A stretch of 64,000 bases of DNA from VFZN01 sp963709325. Its GTDB lineage: Bacteria > Acidobacteriota > Vicinamibacteria > Vicinamibacterales > UBA2999. The notes below the pieces were generated by a model that worked only from the letters and a program-made list of their open reading frames with translations, was not told where the DNA came from and did not search any database. Both the position numbers and the translations under genes were made by a program. The stretch lies in the NCBI GenBank assembly GCA_963709325.1, contig CAVPVV010000003.1, forward strand, positions 3,720,001 to 3,784,000, written 5' to 3'. Shown piece by piece: positions 8,238 through 16,287 of this stretch; position 1 is the first letter of the stretch; every line of letters begins with the position of its first letter.

Positions 8238-11087
8238 TCAGAACCGGGCCGTCACGCCGAAGCGGATGATCCGCGGCGTCAGGATGCGGGTCGGGCGCCC
8301 CCATGTCGAGCCGATCTGCTCGTTCTGGAGCAGAACGTGGTTGGCATTGAGGATATTGAAGAGATCGATGTTCGGCTCGATGCTCGCCGGTCCGACGGTG
8401 AACCGCTTGGCGAAGCGTAAGTCGATGAATTGCGTCACGTCATCGGTCCGGTCGGTGCCGCGCGTCGCCAGGCGAACGGTCTCGCTGGCCTGGGACGCCG
8501 TCAGGCCGGTGAACGTCACGGTCCGGTTCAGCGGGTCGCCGGCGCGCGAGGTGTACTTGCCCGACAGCATGATGGCATACGGCAGCTGGTAGGTACCGGA
8601 GAGCGTGAACACCCACGGCAGATCGATGAAGACCGACGAATCATCGCGGTTGATCCAGCTGTTCGGGTTGCTGAAGTCGGTGCCGGTGTAGGTGCCGCTG
8701 TGGTCGAAGCCGCGGTGCTGCTGGAGGCTCAGGCCGGCGAGCATCTGCCACCGGTTCGACATCCGCTTCTGGAAGTCGAACTGGACGCCGTCGTAGTTGC
8801 TCTTCAGCGCTTCGACATTGCTGATGTAGCGATCGCGCGCGTTTATGTAGGCCGGGTTCAGGTTGTAGATGGTGATCGGCGTCGTCTGGCCGGTGATCGG
8901 ATCGATATAGGTCCGCTCGATCGGGTCATAGGCGTCGAAGCCGCGGGCGTGGTCGAGAATACCGAGCCCGTTGCGGTGCTCGCGGCGGTGGTAGCTGACG
9001 CCGAAGGCCATGTTGCCGGCCAGCTGCTGCTCGAAGCCGACGTTGTACTCCTGGCTGTAGGGCCGCGTTGCGTTGGGGTCAACGGTGGGGAACAGGCCCC
9101 GCGGAAAGCCGGTGAAGAGGCCAAGCTCACCCGGATCGAGCGCCAGGTTTTCGTTCGAATCGTTCCACGACACCGCCTGGTTGACGAGGGCGTTCGGGTT
9201 GGCGGCTTCCGAGATTTGCGATCCGAACTGGTTGTAGAAGCGCCCGTAGTAGGCCTTCAGCGCGGTCCGGCCATTGCCGAACAGGTCGTAAGTGATGCCG
9301 AGGCGGGGCGCCACGTTCGGTCCAAAGTCGAACACGTCGGTCTCGGGGAAACTGCGGGCTTCTACATACGTTCCGGCCGGGCTCGTTTGCGCGGGCAGGT
9401 ACGCGCTCACCCCGTCGATGCGGAGGCCGGCGTTGATCGTGGCGCGTCCCAGCAGCCATCGATCCTGCGCGAACACGCCCCATGTGTTGAGGCGATGATC
9501 CGAGTTGATCGGCGTGTTCGACAGCTGGGCCTGGAACGGCCGCCCGTCCTGCAGCTCGAGGAGGATGTCGCCGTTCCTGATCCGCTCGTACTCGACGCGC
9601 TCCCAGGAGAGCTGCAGCCCGGCCTTCAGGTCGTGGGTGCCGGCGCGTTTTGAGTCGAGGAAATAGCTGCCGGTGAAGTTGCCCTGGTAGCGGCCGTTGG
9701 GGTTGAGCGACTGCGTCTCGGCGGCGTTGATGCGGGTGTTGCGCACGACGTCGCGGATGGCGATGTCGGTGGGCAGCACCTCCGCCTGGTAGCGCACCGG
9801 GAAGACGCCCCACATCCGGCCGAAGCGCGCGTCGAGCACCATCTTGCGTCCGAGCACGTGGTTGTACTGCGCGACGTAGTTCTGCGCCGGCTGGTTCTGC
9901 AGAACGGTCGCCTTGTCCTCGACGATCAGGTACGGCGCGTCGCGGCGGTGGAAGCGGTCGTTGATGTTCTTGTTGAACAGGAAGGAGGTGCGGATGGTCG
10001 GCGTGGTCTGCCAGGTGGCCTTGCCCATGAAATTGCGTATCCGGTTGTCGTCGATGGCCTGCGAGCCGTCCGGATTGCTCGCGCCGATCTGGTATTGATC
10101 CAGCCGCCACAGCCGCCAGGCGCCGAAGAACCACGCCTTGTCTTGCTTGATCGGTCCGCCCAGCGTCGAGCTCCAGTCGTAACTGATCTTGATCGGATTA
10201 CCGGCGGCGCCGGTCTCCTGTCCCGGTTGCAGTCCGAGCCGCTGGCGCAGGTCGTCGTCGATGTTCGAGCCCTGCAAGCCATCGTTCATGAAATAGAAAT
10301 TGTTGTCCGAGGTGAAGCGGTTGGCGCCCGACTTCGTGACCATGTTCATGTAGACGCCGGACACGTCGCTCTCCGCCGTGCCCGAGGCCGTCTGCATGTT
10401 GTACTCGTCGTACATCTCGAAGCCGTAATACATCATCGTGGCGCCGCCGTCGCCGCCGGCCCAGTTCACCTTGAGACCGTCGATGCTGAACGACTTCTGG
10501 CTGTTGGCCGACCCGAAGGCCTCGATGTTGTACTGCTGCGCGCCCTCGGTGCCGCCCACGTCCAGTCGCCCGGTGACGACGCCGGGCACGAGTCCGGCCA
10601 TCGTCCATGGGTTACGGCCGGTGGGAATGTTGTCGTAGAGGTTCTTGTCGATGTTGGTCTGCGTGGTCGTCGATGAGACGTCGACCACCGGCGATGCGCC
10701 GCTGACGGTCACGGTCTCCTGCAGGTTGCCGACGCCCAACTCGACGTCGACGCGCGCGGTCCGTGCCACCTGGACGATGATTCCTTCGCGCCGGAGCGGT
10801 GCGAATCCGGTGAGCTCGAACGCCACCGTGTAGGTGCCGGGCGGCAGGGCGAACTGGTAACTGCCCGCTTCACCGGTGACGCTGCTGCGGCTGCCGCCAA
10901 TCAGGCTGTCGCTCGACACCGTGACGGTGACACCCGGGAGCACGCCGCCCTGCGCGTCGTGCACCAGGCCGGTCAGCGTGCCGGTCTGCTGCGCGGTTGC
11001 CGGCGCGGCCAGGAGCACGGCGGCCGCAAGCGCGGCAATCGCCAGGCGTGAACGGGACCCGAACACTCCAACCCATGAAGCTGCCAT
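8238..11087 (-). CDS. TonB-dependent receptor, Oar-like, with carboxypeptidase-regulatory domain
   Basis: A 949-residue outer-membrane protein. A signal peptide (about 1-32, ending ATAQQ) is followed by a carboxypeptidase-regulatory-like/FN3-like domain (GTLTGLVHDAQGGVLPGVTV..., residues 35-115). Next come a plug domain with TVTVSGASPVVDVSST and a long beta-barrel ending in an aromatic residue (FGVTARF), as for Bam-dependent barrels. Oar-like receptors are abundant in acidobacteria and are thought to import peptides or glycans. AGGAGGGT sits five bases before ATG 11087. Upstream lie a perfect palindrome (11178-11200) and a small hairpin overlapping the Shine-Dalgarno sequence. Confidence 0.93.
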   Translation of the reverse strand: MAASWVGVFGSRSRLAIAALAAAVLLAAPATAQQTGTLTGLVHDAQGGVLPGVTVTVSSDSLIGGSRSSVTGEAGSYQFALPPGTYTVAFELTGFAPLRREGIIVQVARTARVDVELGVGNLQETVTVSGASPVVDVSSTTTQTNIDKNLYDNIPTGRNPWTMAGLVPGVVTGRLDVGGTEGAQQYNIEAFGSANSQKSFSIDGLKVNWAGGDGGATMMYYGFEMYDEYNMQTASGTAESDVSGVYMNMVTKSGANRFTSDNNFYFMNDGLQGSNIDDDLRQRLGLQPGQETGAAGNPIKISYDWSSTLGGPIKQDKAWFFGAWRLWRLDQYQIGASNPDGSQAIDDNRIRNFMGKATWQTTPTIRTSFLFNKNINDRFHRRDAPYLIVEDKATVLQNQPAQNYVAQYNHVLGRKMVLDARFGRMWGVFPVRYQAEVLPTDIAIRDVVRNTRINAAETQSLNPNGRYQGNFTGSYFLDSKRAGTHDLKAGLQLSWERVEYERIRNGDILLELQDGRPFQAQLSNTPINSDHRLNTWGVFAQDRWLLGRATINAGLRIDGVSAYLPAQTSPAGTYVEARSFPETDVFDFGPNVAPRLGITYDLFGNGRTALKAYYGRFYNQFGSQISEAANPNALVNQAVSWNDSNENLALDPGELGLFTGFPRGLFPTVDPNATRPYSQEYNVGFEQQLAGNMAFGVSYHRREHRNGLGILDHARGFDAYDPIERTYIDPITGQTTPITIYNLNPAYINARDRYISNVEALKSNYDGVQFDFQKRMSNRWQMLAGLSLQQHRGFDHSGTYTGTDFSNPNSWINRDDSSVFIDLPWVFTLSGTYQLPYAIMLSGKYTSRAGDPLNRTVTFTGLTASQASETVRLATRGTDRTDDVTQFIDLRFAKRFTVGPASIEPNIDLFNILNANHVLLQNEQIGSTWGRPTRILTPRIIRFGVTARF

Positions 11088-11090
11088 CGC

Positions 11091-11109
11091 ACCCTCCTGC
11101 GAATGCAGG
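11091..11109 (-). promoter_or_regulatory. Strong Shine-Dalgarno with overlapping hairpin, TonB receptor mRNA
   Basis: The minus strand reads CCTGC-ATTC-GCAGGAGGGT before ATG 11087. The Shine-Dalgarno AGGAGGGT shares bases with the right arm of a CCTGC/GCAGG stem with a four-base loop. The stem could partly mask the ribosome site. Only five base pairs are involved, so stability is modest. Confidence 0.35.
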
Positions 11110-11177
11110 TGCGCTCATGGGGGCAGTCGGCCCCTGCATCGCCCGCGATGATGAGGGAAGGTTCGCGATGTTGCAAC

Positions 11178-11200
11178 GCAATTTGTCCCGACCAAATTGC
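11178..11200. promoter_or_regulatory. Perfect 8-bp inverted repeat, operator candidate
   Basis: GCAATTTG - 7 bases - CAAATTGC, centred about 100 bases upstream of the TonB receptor start. The arms are exact and AT-rich against a GC-rich background, and their half-site spacing is typical of a dimeric regulator. No regulator gene is adjacent, so the partner is unknown. Confidence 0.45.
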
Positions 11201-11297
11201 AGCCCGTGCGTAGAAGGGCCCAGATCGCCGCCGCTGTTGACGGACCGGCTGGCTCGTCGAGATGGGCTGCGGCCGGGCTCTTGCATCACGCGGCAGC

Positions 11298-11504
11298 ATG
11301 GCCAATCAACCACTGCCACCCGACCTCAACGATGACGACGACGATGTCATCCGCGAGAGCAGCCGAGGCGGCCAGGAACCGCCGCCGGAAGTGAACGACA
11401 CGCCCGAGCAGAACGTCGGCTACGACGAAGCGGTAAAGGGACGGCGCCTTACGCCCGACGAGCGACGCAAGGCGGAACGCGAGAGCCCGTTATCCGAGGA
11501 ATGA
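11298..11504 (+). CDS. Small acidic hydrophilic protein, hypothetical
   Basis: A 68-residue protein beginning MANQPLPPDLNDDDDDVIRE, with a run of five aspartates and a charged, probably disordered remainder (PDERRKAERESPLSEE). It has no hydrophobic segment and no cysteine. I recognise no family. It lies alone between the divergent TonB operon and the convergent ADOP permease gene, and no clear Shine-Dalgarno sequence is seen before ATG 11298. Amino-acid composition, with few of the Arg/Pro-rich runs typical of shadow frames, supports it being real; confidence is moderate. Confidence 0.45.
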   Translation: MANQPLPPDLNDDDDDVIRESSRGGQEPPPEVNDTPEQNVGYDEAVKGRRLTPDERRKAERESPLSEE

Positions 11505-11517
11505 GCGGCTCGCCGGC

Positions 11518-14142
11518 CTATTCGGTTCTGAGCGCCTTCATCGGTGCCAGCGCGGCAGCACGCCCCGCGGGCACCACCGAGGCGATGAAAGCAGCTACGC
11601 CAAGAGCGGCGGCGGCGACGCCGAGCGCCGTCGGGTCCCAGTAATTGACGCCAAAGAGCTGCGCCGAGAGCAGGTATCCAGCGCCGACCGCGAGCGGCAA
11701 CCCCAGGACGAGACCGCCGGCGACGCGGCGGAACGCGCTGCCGAGGATCAGCGTGACGACACGCGCGCGATCGGCGCCGAGTGCCATCCGTACGCCGATT
11801 TCAGTGGTGCGCCGAGCCACGGAGTAGGCCGTCACGCCGTAGAGACCAATCGCCGCGAGAACCAGCGCGATGATGCCGAACAGGCCGGCAAGGCTCGCGA
11901 CCGCCCGCGTCTGATCGAAGGTCCGCTCGACCTGTTGCTCGAGCGTCCGCATGTTGATCACCGCCAGGTTTGGATCCGCTTCCGCGAGCGCGCGCGCCAC
12001 CTGAGACTCGAGCACGCCCGGCGGGGTGTTGGTGACGAGCAGGATGCCGCCCACGTAGTGCGAGGCGGTCTCGACCCGGCGCATCATCTCGTTGGCGTAG
12101 CGGACCGTCTGGGCGAGCGGCACGAAGAAGATCGGTTGCACCGGCTGATCGAGCTGAAACGACTGGAACCGCGGATCGGCGACCACGCCGACGATCCGGA
12201 ACGTGTTGACGTGCTCGGGCAGATTGAGGCCGAAGTGCTGATCGAGCGGATCCTCCTCCGGCTTGAAGAAGCGGCGCACGAACGCCTCGCTGACGATCGC
12301 GACGTTCTCCGTGTTCTCGTTGTCGGCGTCGGTGAAATGGCGGCCGCGGGTCAGCTTGACGCCGAGGTTCTGCAGGTAATTCACACTCACCCGGTCCCAC
12401 GACGAGCCGGTCCGCGTGCCCGGCGCTGGCGCCGGCTTGCCAGCCACCAGCACGCTCTCGCCCCAGTTGTTCGTGAGCGGGTTGTAGAGCGCCAGGCCGA
12501 CTCCCTGAACGCCCGGCAATCGCGCCAGCCGCGATTCGAGGTCGCGATAGAGCGCCGTCAGCCGCGCCTCGGTGACCGAGGCCTCGGGCCGGCCCACCGA
12601 GACCAGCACGCGCCCTGTCGTCGTGTAACCAAAATCCTGGCCCTGCAGGTTGCCGAGGCTGCGGCCGAGCATCGTCGAACCGGCGACGAGCACCACCGAG
12701 AGCGCGGCTTGCGCCACGAGGAGCGCGGTGCGCGCGAATGACGCGCGATCGCCGGCGGTGCGGCCCGAGCCGCGGAGCGCCTCGATCGGGTCGGTTCGCG
12801 TCGCGAGCCACGCCGGCACGGCCCCGAAGAGGAGTCCGGTCACCAGCGCCAGCCCGGTCGCGAACGCGAGGACAACGGGCGACGGCATCGTGTCGATCGG
12901 CAGCAGAGTGGCGCCGGCAAATGCGAGCGACAACAACAGCCGTGCGGCGCCGACCGCGACGATCAGGCCGAGGGCAGCGCCGCCGAACGCGAGCAGCACG
13001 CTTTCGACGAGGGCCTCGGTGACGATTTGGTGCCGCGGAGCGCCCATCGCCAGGCGAAGAGCGGTCTGTCCCCGCCGCGCCATGCCACGCGCGAGCAGCA
13101 GGTTCGCGACGTTGGCGCACGAAATCAGGAGCACCAGGCCGCAGACGGCCAGCAGGATGCGCAGGCTCCGGCCGTACTGTTCCTTCATGGCCCCGACGCC
13201 GGCGCCCGCCGGCACGACGGCGATCACCTGATCTGGAAGCGTGCGCTCGATGTTCGGCATCCAGGCGGCGGGGAAGCCGGCCTCGTACCGCATCCACTGG
13301 CGCAGGAGGTTGGTCAGCCGCGCGTCCATCCCCTCCGTGGTCGCGCCCGGACGAAGCCGTCCGATGACCCGCAGCCACGCCGAGATGTGCTGGCGCAGAA
13401 GCGAGGTCTCGCCCACCGCGATGAGCGGCTCCTGCTGCAGCGGGACCCAGACATCCGGCGGATCGGGCCGCAGCGTCTCGCCGAAAAATCCAGGCGGCGT
13501 GACCCCCGCGACCGTGAACGGCTGCCCCTCGACGATCAACGTGGCGCCGATCAGCGCGGGATCGCCGCCGTAGACGCCCTTCCAGGCGTGATACGCGATC
13601 ACCACGACGGGCGCGGCCGCCGGCGTGTCGTCCTCGGGTGAGAGGACGCGGCCGGCAAACGCCTTGATACCCAGCGTCTGGAAGTAGTTGCCGGTGACGT
13701 AGAGCGAACGCAGCGGTCGCGGCGCGTTCTCGACGCCCTGCCGACGAACGGCCATGCGATTGGTGGCGGCCTGAAAGGCGCTCAGCGATTCGAATTCCGG
13801 CAGTTCGGCGCGCAAGCGTTCGAACAGGGGGAACGAAAACATGCCCCAGCGATCCTGCGGCCCGCCCTGCACACAGCAGGCGTTGCCGTCGCCGATGCGA
13901 TACAACTGCGACGGGTCGGCAACCGGCAGCGAGCGCAACATGACGGCGTGAATCAGCGTGAAAATAGCCGTCGTCCCGCCGATCCCGAGGGCCAGCGTCA
14001 GCACCGCAGTGGCGGTGAAGACGCGTGCGCTGGCCAGGGCCCGAAGGGTATAGCCGAGCTCGCGAAAGAAGAGGCTCACGGACACGTTTGACGGATCCCG
14101 TGCGTGATTCGTTGGCGTCCTCGTCCCGGTCACCGACTGCAT
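11518..14142 (-). CDS. ADOP-type ABC transporter permease (duplicated MacB/FtsX permease)
   Basis: An 874-residue inner-membrane protein with the acidobacterial duplicated-orphan-permease layout. It has a first membrane helix (FTATAVLTLALGIGGTTAIF), a MacB periplasmic core domain, and a first FtsX block ending in the TDPIEALRGSGR motif. A second periplasmic region and a second FtsX block follow, ending in APMKALRTE at the C-terminus. No ATPase gene is nearby. ATG 14142 is used, but GTG 14085 or 14079 (giving VSLFFRELGYTLRAL near the N-terminus) is an alternative that fits the family better. Start assignment is therefore uncertain. It may export peptides or lipids, or act as a mechanotransmitter (family inference). 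Confidence 0.88.
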   Translation of the reverse strand: MQSVTGTRTPTNHARDPSNVSVSLFFRELGYTLRALASARVFTATAVLTLALGIGGTTAIFTLIHAVMLRSLPVADPSQLYRIGDGNACCVQGGPQDRWGMFSFPLFERLRAELPEFESLSAFQAATNRMAVRRQGVENAPRPLRSLYVTGNYFQTLGIKAFAGRVLSPEDDTPAAAPVVVIAYHAWKGVYGGDPALIGATLIVEGQPFTVAGVTPPGFFGETLRPDPPDVWVPLQQEPLIAVGETSLLRQHISAWLRVIGRLRPGATTEGMDARLTNLLRQWMRYEAGFPAAWMPNIERTLPDQVIAVVPAGAGVGAMKEQYGRSLRILLAVCGLVLLISCANVANLLLARGMARRGQTALRLAMGAPRHQIVTEALVESVLLAFGGAALGLIVAVGAARLLLSLAFAGATLLPIDTMPSPVVLAFATGLALVTGLLFGAVPAWLATRTDPIEALRGSGRTAGDRASFARTALLVAQAALSVVLVAGSTMLGRSLGNLQGQDFGYTTTGRVLVSVGRPEASVTEARLTALYRDLESRLARLPGVQGVGLALYNPLTNNWGESVLVAGKPAPAPGTRTGSSWDRVSVNYLQNLGVKLTRGRHFTDADNENTENVAIVSEAFVRRFFKPEEDPLDQHFGLNLPEHVNTFRIVGVVADPRFQSFQLDQPVQPIFFVPLAQTVRYANEMMRRVETASHYVGGILLVTNTPPGVLESQVARALAEADPNLAVINMRTLEQQVERTFDQTRAVASLAGLFGIIALVLAAIGLYGVTAYSVARRTTEIGVRMALGADRARVVTLILGSAFRRVAGGLVLGLPLAVGAGYLLSAQLFGVNYWDPTALGVAAAALGVAAFIASVVPAGRAAALAPMKALRTE

Positions 14143-14164
14143 CCACAAGCGGCCCGGTTGCTGA

Positions 14165-14170
14165 TAGGCT
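14165..14170 (+). promoter_or_regulatory. Candidate -10 box (TAGGCT) for the FN3 protein
   Basis: TAGGCT lies eight bases before ATG 14179, and the gene has no Shine-Dalgarno sequence. This fits a leaderless transcript. It falls within the short gap to the divergent permease gene. Confidence 0.3.
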
Positions 14171-14178
14171 TCGCGACC

Positions 14179-15429
14179 ATGACCCCCCATCGGTTCTCGC
14201 TCGCGCCGGCGATGGCAGTGGCGCTTGGCGTTGTCTTGGCAGTGCGCCTCACCGGCCAAGGCGGAGGCGATCCCACCGGGGTCACCGCACAAGTGTCGGG
14301 CACGACGGTGACGTTCTCATGGACGGCTCCTTCCGCGCCTCCCGCTCCTGTTGTCGGCTACGCCCTCCAGGCTGGCAGAATACCGGGCACGACCATCGTC
14401 TCCCTGCCCGTAGGCAACACTTTGATGTTTGCGGTGACTGCGCCCTTTGGCGTCTATTACCTGCGCGTGGTCGCGCTCGCGGCCTCCGGACCGATCGGGG
14501 TGTCAGCAGACATCCAGGTGGTCGTGCAGCCGCATGGCGTGCCGAACCCGCCGACCTTGTCTGCCACCGTTTCCGGAACGAGTGTGGGTTTGCAGTGGCA
14601 GCCTGGTTCCCCCGGAGCTGCGGCCACGTTCTATCAGCTGCAGGCTGGTTCGGCGCCCGGGCTCTCCAATCTCGCGACCCTGATTCTGCCCGCCTCGACG
14701 CTCGTCTTCAACACGACGGCTCCGCCAGGGACGTATTACGTCCGAATCGCCGCCGGCAACGCGGCGGGCATCAGCTTTCCGTCCAATGAAGTGACACTCA
14801 CAACCGCCGCGGTTTGCACGCCGACGGCGCCTTCGCCGCCCACCGCTACCGTCGCTCCGGGCACAGTCAGTCTCCGCTGGTTTCCCCGCACGGGCCCCGC
14901 GGCAGCCAGCTACCGGCTGATGGCGGGGACGTCGTCCGGTGCTACCGATATCGGCGTCTTCGACTTCCCGGCGACGACGACTAGTGTCGGCAGCGCGGCG
15001 CCGAGCGGGCGCTACTTCGTCAGGCTGCAGGCGTTGAACGCGTGCGGCGCATCCGCCCCGAGCAACGAGACGTCGTTCGTCGTGCCGCCTACCAACCTGC
15101 CGTCGCTGATCGGCACCTGGGCCGGCACAATCACCAACCACGTACCGCGACCGTCGGGCCGGCTGATCACCAGCTTCACGCTGCAGCTCAACGCGAATCC
15201 GCCGTTCGCCGGTTCGACGTTCGGGCGATTCACCAGCACCTTCTGCAACCACGTCCTGCTGGCTGGGTACTTCTCCAGCAGTACCGGTGCACCCGCAGTG
15301 TCGATGGAGAGCATGTCGTGCACCGATGGCGATTTCGGGCTGAGCATGGACACGATCTCGGCCACGACCGTCGAAGGCCGGTGCTTACTCGGCGGCCCCG
15401 ACTGCGGGTTCACCATGACCCGGCGCTGA
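14179..15429 (+). CDS. Secreted fibronectin type III repeat protein
   Basis: A 416-residue protein with a signal peptide (about 1-27, ending at VRLTGQG). Three FN3-like repeats follow (about 30-120, 122-210 and 215-305). Each has the pattern 'VSGTTVTFSWTAP..VVGYALQAG...YYLRVVA' or LYYVRIAAGN-type ends. The last ~105 residues (LIGTWAGTITNH... to CGFTMTRR) form a separate beta-rich domain with four cysteines, perhaps disulphide-linked. It resembles the FN3 proteins encoded at 59.5-62.3 kb. No enzymatic motif is seen; a surface or matrix role is inferred. It is transcribed divergently from the ADOP permease gene. Confidence 0.75.
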   Translation: MTPHRFSLAPAMAVALGVVLAVRLTGQGGGDPTGVTAQVSGTTVTFSWTAPSAPPAPVVGYALQAGRIPGTTIVSLPVGNTLMFAVTAPFGVYYLRVVALAASGPIGVSADIQVVVQPHGVPNPPTLSATVSGTSVGLQWQPGSPGAAATFYQLQAGSAPGLSNLATLILPASTLVFNTTAPPGTYYVRIAAGNAAGISFPSNEVTLTTAAVCTPTAPSPPTATVAPGTVSLRWFPRTGPAAASYRLMAGTSSGATDIGVFDFPATTTSVGSAAPSGRYFVRLQALNACGASAPSNETSFVVPPTNLPSLIGTWAGTITNHVPRPSGRLITSFTLQLNANPPFAGSTFGRFTSTFCNHVLLAGYFSSSTGAPAVSMESMSCTDGDFGLSMDTISATTVEGRCLLGGPDCGFTMTRR

Positions 15430-15443
15430 GGAGGCCCACGTGC

Positions 15444-16226
15444 ATGTCCTGGGATCCGGCGCAGTACGCGAAGTTCGCTGACCTCCGCCTGCGGCCCGCG
15501 CTCGATCTGCTTGGGCGCGTGCCGGTGGAGTCGGCAGCGCATGTCGTGGACCTGGGTTGCGGGACCGGGAATGTCATCGAGCACCTGGCCGCGCGCTGGC
15601 CGACTGCGGCGATCGTTGGCGTGGACGGCTCGCCCGAGATGCTCGCCGAGGCGAAGGCCCGGCGGGTTGCGATGGGACCGGGCGGGCATGTCGACTGGCA
15701 ACTCGCGAACCTCCAGGAGTGGCACGCCGACGCACCGGTGGACGTGCTCTTTTCGAACGCGGCCCTGCACTGGCTCGGTCACCACGACACGCTCTTCCCG
15801 GCGCTCTTCGCGCAGGTCGCTCCGGCAGGCGTGATGGCGGTGCAGATGCCGCGAAATTTCGACGCTCCCTCACACCGAATCGTCGCCGACCTTGCGGCTT
15901 CGTCCCGCTGGTCTCGGCAACTGGGCGATCTCGTAAAGCCGTCTCCGGTCCATCCGCCGGCGGCGTACTTCGCATGGCTGACGGCCTGCGGGGCCCGCGT
16001 CGCGATCTGGGAGACGGAATACCTGCAGCCGCTCCGCGGCCCGCGGCCGGTGCTGGAATGGATCAAGGGGACGTATCTGAGGCCGCTGCTCGATCGGCTG
16101 TCTCCGGCCGAGCAGAACGAGTTCGAAGGCGAGTATGCGGAACGTGCGGCCGAGGCTTACCCGGCAGATCGGGACGGCGTCACGCTGTTTCCGTTCCGGC
16201 GGCTGTTCCTGATCGCCGCCCGGTAG
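15444..16226 (+). CDS. tam: Trans-aconitate 2-methyltransferase
   Basis: A 260-residue class I SAM-dependent methyltransferase. The N-terminal MSWDPAQYAKFADLRLRPA is diagnostic of Tam. It is followed by motif I VVDLGCGTGN (about 34-43), the acidic VGVDGSPEML, the ALHWLG segment, and the C-terminal YLQPLRGP...VLEWIKGTYLRP of the family. It methylates trans-aconitate to its monomethyl ester, removing this aconitase inhibitor. Length equals that of typical Tam proteins. GAGGAGG at 15429-15435 precedes ATG 15444. It stands alone between the FN3 gene and the VPS10-like gene. Confidence 0.93.
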   Translation: MSWDPAQYAKFADLRLRPALDLLGRVPVESAAHVVDLGCGTGNVIEHLAARWPTAAIVGVDGSPEMLAEAKARRVAMGPGGHVDWQLANLQEWHADAPVDVLFSNAALHWLGHHDTLFPALFAQVAPAGVMAVQMPRNFDAPSHRIVADLAASSRWSRQLGDLVKPSPVHPPAAYFAWLTACGARVAIWETEYLQPLRGPRPVLEWIKGTYLRPLLDRLSPAEQNEFEGEYAERAAEAYPADRDGVTLFPFRRLFLIAAR

Positions 16227-16287
16227 CCGCCCTGCCCGCGCCGTCGTGGGCGGCGGCGTTACACTTTCCGGTGGCGAGGCGAGACGG

